Of a stretch of 17,646 nt of DNA, positions 13,591 to 17,646 are shown piece by piece. The DNA comes from Colimorpha sp045597845 (GTDB lineage Bacteria; Bacteroidota; Bacteroidia; Bacteroidales; P3): positions 1 to 17,646 of the forward strand of contig JAZLKZ010000103.1 of the NCBI GenBank assembly GCA_045597845.1, written 5' to 3'. Each line of letters opens with the position of its first letter. The stretch's first letter is position 1. A program made the translations under genes and the position numbers. The notes under the pieces were generated by a model. The model searched no databases, was not told the origin of the DNA, and was given only the letters and a program-made list of their open reading frames with translations.

Positions 13591-16500
13591 ATGTACAAAA
13601 TCGAAAAACATCCCATTCTCGACATTCCGCAGAGCGAGATGGTGGAATTTATTTACGACGGGCAGAAAGTATTGGGTCGCAAGGGTTATACGATTGCTGC
13701 GGCATTGCATCAGGCAGGATTTCCGGTGCATAGCCACAGTATCGATGGCCGTAACCGTAGCCTCAACTGCGGCATCGGCAAGTGCGGAGCCTGCGAGATG
13801 GTTGTTGACGGACAGGTGCGCCGTATCTGCATTACGCTGGTTGACGGCGTGAAGGAGGTTCATCATGTTGACACTGAGGAGAGTGAGATGCCCGACATCC
13901 GTCCCCAGCAGCAGCGTGAAGTCAAGGTCTATAAGACTCAAGTCGCCATCATTGGTGCCGGCCCTGCCGGCCTCGCTTGTCGAGAACAACTCAATGCATT
14001 CGGTATCAGCAATCTCGTTATCGACAACAACAGTCGCATCGGTGGCCAGTTCAATATGCAGACCCACCAGTTTTTCTTTTTCGAGAAGGAGAAACGCTTC
14101 GGCGGCATGCGTGGCTTCGACATCGCCAAGACCCTCGCCGGCGACAACCCAGAGGGCATCCTCCTCAACAGCACCGTCTGGGACCTCCTCGAAGGTCGCC
14201 GTGTGGCTGTCAAGAACATCGTTACGGGCGATATCTCCTATGTTGACGCCGACCACCTCGTGGTGGCTACGGGTGCCGTACCTTTTATGCCCACTTTCGA
14301 GAACGACGACGTGCCGGGTGTCTATACCGCCGCTGTCTTCCAAAAGATGATGAACCAGGAACATACGCTCCTCGGCAAACGCGTCCTCACCGTGGGTGCC
14401 GGCAATATCGGCTACCTCACTTCTTACCAGGGAATGCAGGCGGGCGCCACCATCAAAGCCATCATCGAGGCTATGCCTCGTGAGGGCGGCTTCCCTGTCC
14501 AGGCCAACCGCGTGCGCCGTCTCGGCATTCCCATCATGACGGGCTACACCCTCGTGCGCGCCATCCCCAACGCCGACCATACCGGCATCGTGGGCGCCGT
14601 CATCGCCAAGTGCGAGAACTTTAAGGCTATACCTGGAACCGAGCAGATTATCGATGATATCGACATCATCAACATCTGCACCGGACTCATCCCCGACAGC
14701 CAGCTCCTTGTCAAGGGACGTGAGGTTTTCGGACACAACGTCTATGGCGTGGGAGACGCCATCCGTATCGGCGAAGGTACGAGTGCTGTATTGAGAGGCC
14801 GTCAGGCAGCCTACGAAGTGGCGCAAGCACTCGGAGTCCGCTACAACTACGACGACTATCTCGACATTTCTCGTCAATATATCGACTCGCAGCAGCACCC
14901 CGTGCGCATTCTCGAAAAGCCCAATCTGCCCACTCCCGAGCGCATGAAAATCAAACCGTTCATCCAGATGGACTGCCTCTACGGCTTCGCTTGCAACCCC
15001 TGCTCTTTTTCCTGTCCGCAGGGCGCCATCACCAAGCCCACAACCTCCAGCACGCCCACCGTTGATTACGACAAGTGCATCGGCTGTATGCAGTGCGTCA
15101 GCAACTGTCCGGGCTTGGCAATCTTCGGCTACGACATGCAGAAGGGCATCTGTTTCCTCCCCATAGAATACGAAGTGGAGGAGGGGCGCGAGGTCTTTCT
15201 GGTAGATAACAACGGTCAGAAAGTGGGCGAGGGTTCCATCGAGAAAATCCTCCGCAAACCCAACAAGACCAATGTGGCTCGTGTAAAGGTTCAGGGCGAT
15301 GTTGTGATGACCGACATCAAGGGGTTCATCGTCAAGGAGAACTATCCAGAACCTCTTGATTTCAAGCCGTTGCATGAGGTCGAGAGCGAGACCTACGTCT
15401 GCCATTGTGAGGATATCAAGCTCGACCGTGTGCTTGAAGTTCTCGGCGACCGCAAGACCATCTCAGTTGATGAGCTCAAGCATATCACCCGTCTTGGAAT
15501 GGGTCCCTGCCGTGGCAAGCGCTGCATTCCTCGTGCCCGTCAGATTCTCCGCAGCTACGGCGTCGAACTCGTGGGCGACGCCACGCCCCGTGCGCCGCTC
15601 TCCAACCAAGTTACCCTCGGCGACCTTTACAACGAGCGCACCAAAGAGGTATTCGTCTTCCCCAAGATGAACGACGTGCAAAAAGAGCATATAGAAGTGC
15701 TTATCGCTGGCGGCGGCATCGCTGGAAGCGCGCTCTTCCGCTACTTCTCCGAGGCTGGCAAGAAACCCGTGATGATTAACTACAGCCGTGGTGCCTCGTG
15801 GCGTTGTATCGGTGGCGGACGTCCTGCTTTCTCCAATCCCGACATTGCCGACATTGCCGTTCACAACCACGAGATCTTTAAGAATATGCAGGCAGAGTTC
15901 AACATCAACTACCGCCTCACGCATTATGTCAACCTCGTCCACGACGAAGCAACCTATCGTTCGCTCGACGCCTCCCGTGCCTGGAGCGATGCCTATATGA
16001 TTGACCGCAAGGACTTCAAGAAAGAGATTTCTCCACTTTGGGACGACACCAAAGACACCTATTCACACGCCTTGATTACGCGCGACTGCTGGCAGGCCAC
16101 GCCGGGCCGTGTCATCGACCATATCCGTGCCATCGGTGTGCAGAACGGCGGCCGCTACTACGAGGACTGCGAGCTGCTGCAGGTGCAGAAAGTAGGCGGA
16201 CACTACGAGGCACTGGTTCGTAACCACGAGGGTCATTATATCCAGTACACCTGCGACCACTTTGTCAACGCAATGGGCTGGGGCGCAGAGAAGTTCATCG
16301 ACCAGCTCGACCTCGACACCGGCCTCTATCCTGTCAAACACCAGGCGTTCATCACACGCCGTCTCCCCATGATGGGACCCAACGGCGGACCGCTCGACAT
16401 GATCATCGACCGTCGCCACTACAAGGGCTTCAGCGCCGTATATGGGCAGCAGTGGGGACACACTGGACAGATTATCGGCTGTGCCTCGCCCGACTGCGAC

Positions 16501-16815
16501 AGCTACGAGGCGCGTCAGAATATCAAATACAACAGCAAAGAGTTCCTCGAGATTGTCGCCGAAGTCTTCGCCGAGTGGATTCCCAACCTGCGTGAGGTGG
16601 GCTTCCTCGCCGTCTGGGCAGGTCGCTATACCGAGCCGCGCTACATCATCGACCCCGAAGTCGGTCTCTGCACAGGCCTCCGCGGTCACGGCTTCATGCT
16701 CGGTCAGTACCTCGCCAAGCTGTACGTTGATAAGTACCTTGGACGAGAAGTGCCTTCTTATATGGACGATCTCAAAATCACTGGCAAAGGGCTCTCGGAG
16801 AACGCATTCAAATAG
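13591..16815 (+). CDS. Five-module FAD/Fe-S oxidoreductase, HcnABC-like fusion
   Basis: A 1074-residue probably cytoplasmic protein (no signal peptide). In order: an HcnA-like [2Fe-2S] domain (about 15-95; C60, C65, C68, C80); an HcnB-like NAD(P)/FAD disulfide-oxidoreductase domain (116-415; GAGPAG 122-127, VATGAVP, GAGNIG 269-274, GVGDA); a 2[4Fe-4S] ferredoxin-like module (462-506; C462, C468, C471, C475 and C496, C499, C502, C506); a BFD-like [2Fe-2S] domain (604-645; C604, C606, C640, C645); and an HcnC/DadA-like FAD domain (701-1060; GGGIAG 707-712, GLRGHGFMLGQ near the end). Separate HcnA, B and C type subunits make hydrogen cyanide synthase, opine oxidases and dye-linked proline dehydrogenases. 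An amine or amino-acid dehydrogenase passing electrons to NAD(P) or ferredoxin is inferred; the substrate is unknown. Leucine is mostly CTC, unlike the neighbours. A DUF4234 gene follows 60 bp downstream. Confidence 0.88.
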   Translation: MYKIEKHPILDIPQSEMVEFIYDGQKVLGRKGYTIAAALHQAGFPVHSHSIDGRNRSLNCGIGKCGACEMVVDGQVRRICITLVDGVKEVHHVDTEESEMPDIRPQQQREVKVYKTQVAIIGAGPAGLACREQLNAFGISNLVIDNNSRIGGQFNMQTHQFFFFEKEKRFGGMRGFDIAKTLAGDNPEGILLNSTVWDLLEGRRVAVKNIVTGDISYVDADHLVVATGAVPFMPTFENDDVPGVYTAAVFQKMMNQEHTLLGKRVLTVGAGNIGYLTSYQGMQAGATIKAIIEAMPREGGFPVQANRVRRLGIPIMTGYTLVRAIPNADHTGIVGAVIAKCENFKAIPGTEQIIDDIDIINICTGLIPDSQLLVKGREVFGHNVYGVGDAIRIGEGTSAVLRGRQAAYEVAQALGVRYNYDDYLDISRQYIDSQQHPVRILEKPNLPTPERMKIKPFIQMDCLYGFACNPCSFSCPQGAITKPTTSSTPTVDYDKCIGCMQCVSNCPGLAIFGYDMQKGICFLPIEYEVEEGREVFLVDNNGQKVGEGSIEKILRKPNKTNVARVKVQGDVVMTDIKGFIVKENYPEPLDFKPLHEVESETYVCHCEDIKLDRVLEVLGDRKTISVDELKHITRLGMGPCRGKRCIPRARQILRSYGVELVGDATPRAPLSNQVTLGDLYNERTKEVFVFPKMNDVQKEHIEVLIAGGGIAGSALFRYFSEAGKKPVMINYSRGASWRCIGGGRPAFSNPDIADIAVHNHEIFKNMQAEFNINYRLTHYVNLVHDEATYRSLDASRAWSDAYMIDRKDFKKEISPLWDDTKDTYSHALITRDCWQATPGRVIDHIRAIGVQNGGRYYEDCELLQVQKVGGHYEALVRNHEGHYIQYTCDHFVNAMGWGAEKFIDQLDLDTGLYPVKHQAFITRRLPMMGPNGGPLDMIIDRRHYKGFSAVYGQQWGHTGQIIGCASPDCDSYEARQNIKYNSKEFLEIVAEVFAEWIPNLREVGFLAVWAGRYTEPRYIIDPEVGLCTGLRGHGFMLGQYLAKLYVDKYLGREVPSYMDDLKITGKGLSENAFK

Positions 16816-16875
16816 AAGAAAATTAGAAGATTAAACCTTTATATCACCTTGCTGTTTCATTAAAATCATAAAATT

Positions 16876-17379
16876 ATGGAAGACGAAATCATCAACAACC
16901 AAACCCAAGCGCAATGCGAAGGAACTCCTTCCGAAACGCCTAAACAGGAACCAGTCAGCGCTCCCGTTGCCAATCCTCCTGCACGCCAACTCAGGACCAA
17001 GAGAGGTTTGCTAAAATACATCTTGTTGAGTATTATTACATTGGGAATCTATTCCATCGTGCTTTTCTCTCACATGTCGGAGGAAATCAATTTGGTCGCC
17101 CAGCGGCGTGACGGCAAGCATACCATGCACTATTGTCTGGTATTTTTCATCTTCTCGTGGCTCTCTTTGGGTATCGTTCCTTTGGTTTGGATGACCAAGA
17201 TCAGCAATCGTATCGGTAACGAACAGCTCGCACGTACTCAGCATCGTGGCGTAAGTGGTGGTACCTTCTGGGGATGGGGCATATTGGGATCTTTGATTAT
17301 CGTAGGTCCCTTCATTTACTACTACAAGCTCTTCAAATCCATGAACGCCGTAAACGCTCATTACAACATCAACGGATGA
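16876..17379 (+). CDS. DUF4234 domain-containing membrane protein
   Basis: A 167-residue protein with a hydrophilic Gln/Pro/Glu-rich cytoplasmic N-terminus (1-40) and three predicted membrane segments (about 46-65, 86-106, 130-150). The segment KYILLSIITLGIYSIVLFSH (48-67) followed by a polar stretch and a second LGIVPLVWM helix matches the DUF4234 pattern (T-L-G-I-Y-x-I). Function unknown. It starts 60 bp after the redox fusion gene on the same strand with no clear promoter between them, and a strong terminator follows 70 bp later, so the two probably share a transcript. A functional link to the oxidoreductase is not shown by the sequence. Confidence 0.78.
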   Translation: MEDEIINNQTQAQCEGTPSETPKQEPVSAPVANPPARQLRTKRGLLKYILLSIITLGIYSIVLFSHMSEEINLVAQRRDGKHTMHYCLVFFIFSWLSLGIVPLVWMTKISNRIGNEQLARTQHRGVSGGTFWGWGILGSLIIVGPFIYYYKLFKSMNAVNAHYNING

Positions 17380-17449
17380 GAGGCTTCCGTGGCATAAGTC
17401 GTCAGTGAAATCAGTAAAAACTGATGTCAAATCCTTTTCCAAGGAAATC

Positions 17450-17480
17450 AGAGGGACGCAATTCTTGCGCCCCTCTTTTA
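17450..17480 (+). terminator. Intrinsic terminator after the DUF4234 gene
   Basis: AGAGGG (17450-17455) and CGCAA (17457-17461) pair with TTGCG (17465-17469) and CCCTCT (17471-17476) around a TTC loop: an 11-pair stem with one A/C mismatch, followed by TTTTA. It is well placed 70 bp after the stop codon of the plus-strand unit. A small upstream hairpin, ATCAGT-AAAA-ACTGAT (17410-17425), lies between stop and terminator. Confidence 0.82.
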
Positions 17481-17646
17481 TGTGGGGTAGCGAACACGAA
17501 TAGCTCGAATGGTTTTGTATAAAACTGTCAAGAACATTAATGTCAATTTGGGACTCATTTTCGATAATTTGCGTTGAAAGAATGCTACAGGTGGTATTTT
17601 TTTTGCCTTCGGCGGACGTGCCCGAAAATTGGGCGTGAATTGAATC
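17481..17646. other. Right-edge non-coding stretch
   Basis: No gene start or recognisable RNA is seen in the last 166 bp. It has a short GCCC-GGGC inverted repeat around 17620-17634 and a weak, incomplete promoter-like TAATTTG near 17565. It may be upstream sequence of a gene beyond the window. Confidence 0.4.

Noticed and set aside
13582..15405. 607-residue open frame antisense to the redox gene
   Set aside because: It lies wholly against a gene with clear cofactor motifs, has the repetitive Asp/Val/Ala/His composition of a GC-rich shadow frame, and has no recognisable domain.

Overview
The window looks like a chromosomal segment of a Gram-negative member of the Bacteroidota, probably Bacteroidales. 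Four things point there: GldF/GldG homologues, an ftsY-rimO pair, lpxB with envelope genes, and promoter candidates of the phylum's TTTG / TAnnTTTG type with no clear Shine-Dalgarno sequences. No mobile element, CRISPR array, rRNA or tRNA was found. Genus and species cannot be read from the sequence.

Layout. Everything from the left edge to 12774 is on the minus strand. Reading in the direction of transcription (right to left): an M28-family peptidase-like exported protein (11293-12774); gldF, gldG and a DUF4340 gene (7470-11183); surE, a three-helix membrane protein, lpxB and a SpoIID/LytB-type protein (3899-7451), very tightly packed; a periplasmic thioredoxin-like protein (3221-3772); ftsY and rimO (819-3120); then yceD (DUF177) and the start of rpmF (1-726), with its own promoter candidate. 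The theme is envelope biogenesis followed by protein targeting and ribosome maturation.

From 12775 to 13590 lies an 816-bp AT-rich divergent intergenic region. It holds a good promoter for the M28-like gene, an 18-bp palindrome in that gene's leader, a four-copy 11-bp direct repeat (13121-13164), and a promoter candidate for the rightward genes.

On the plus strand, 13591-16815 encodes a 1074-residue redox protein. In one chain it joins an HcnA-like [2Fe-2S] domain, an HcnB-like NAD(P)/FAD domain, a 2[4Fe-4S] ferredoxin-like module, a BFD-like [2Fe-2S] domain and an HcnC/DadA-like FAD amine oxidoreductase domain. It reads as a one-polypeptide, extended version of the HcnABC / opine oxidase / dye-linked proline dehydrogenase type of enzyme; the substrate is unknown. 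A DUF4234 membrane protein follows and a clear intrinsic terminator (17450-17480) closes the unit.

Most notable items: the multi-cofactor fusion enzyme; the M28-like protein, which has lost a metal-binding His and the catalytic Glu; a gldF-gldG-DUF4340 cluster without an adjacent ATPase gene; and two short-period intergenic repeats (8-bp and 11-bp).
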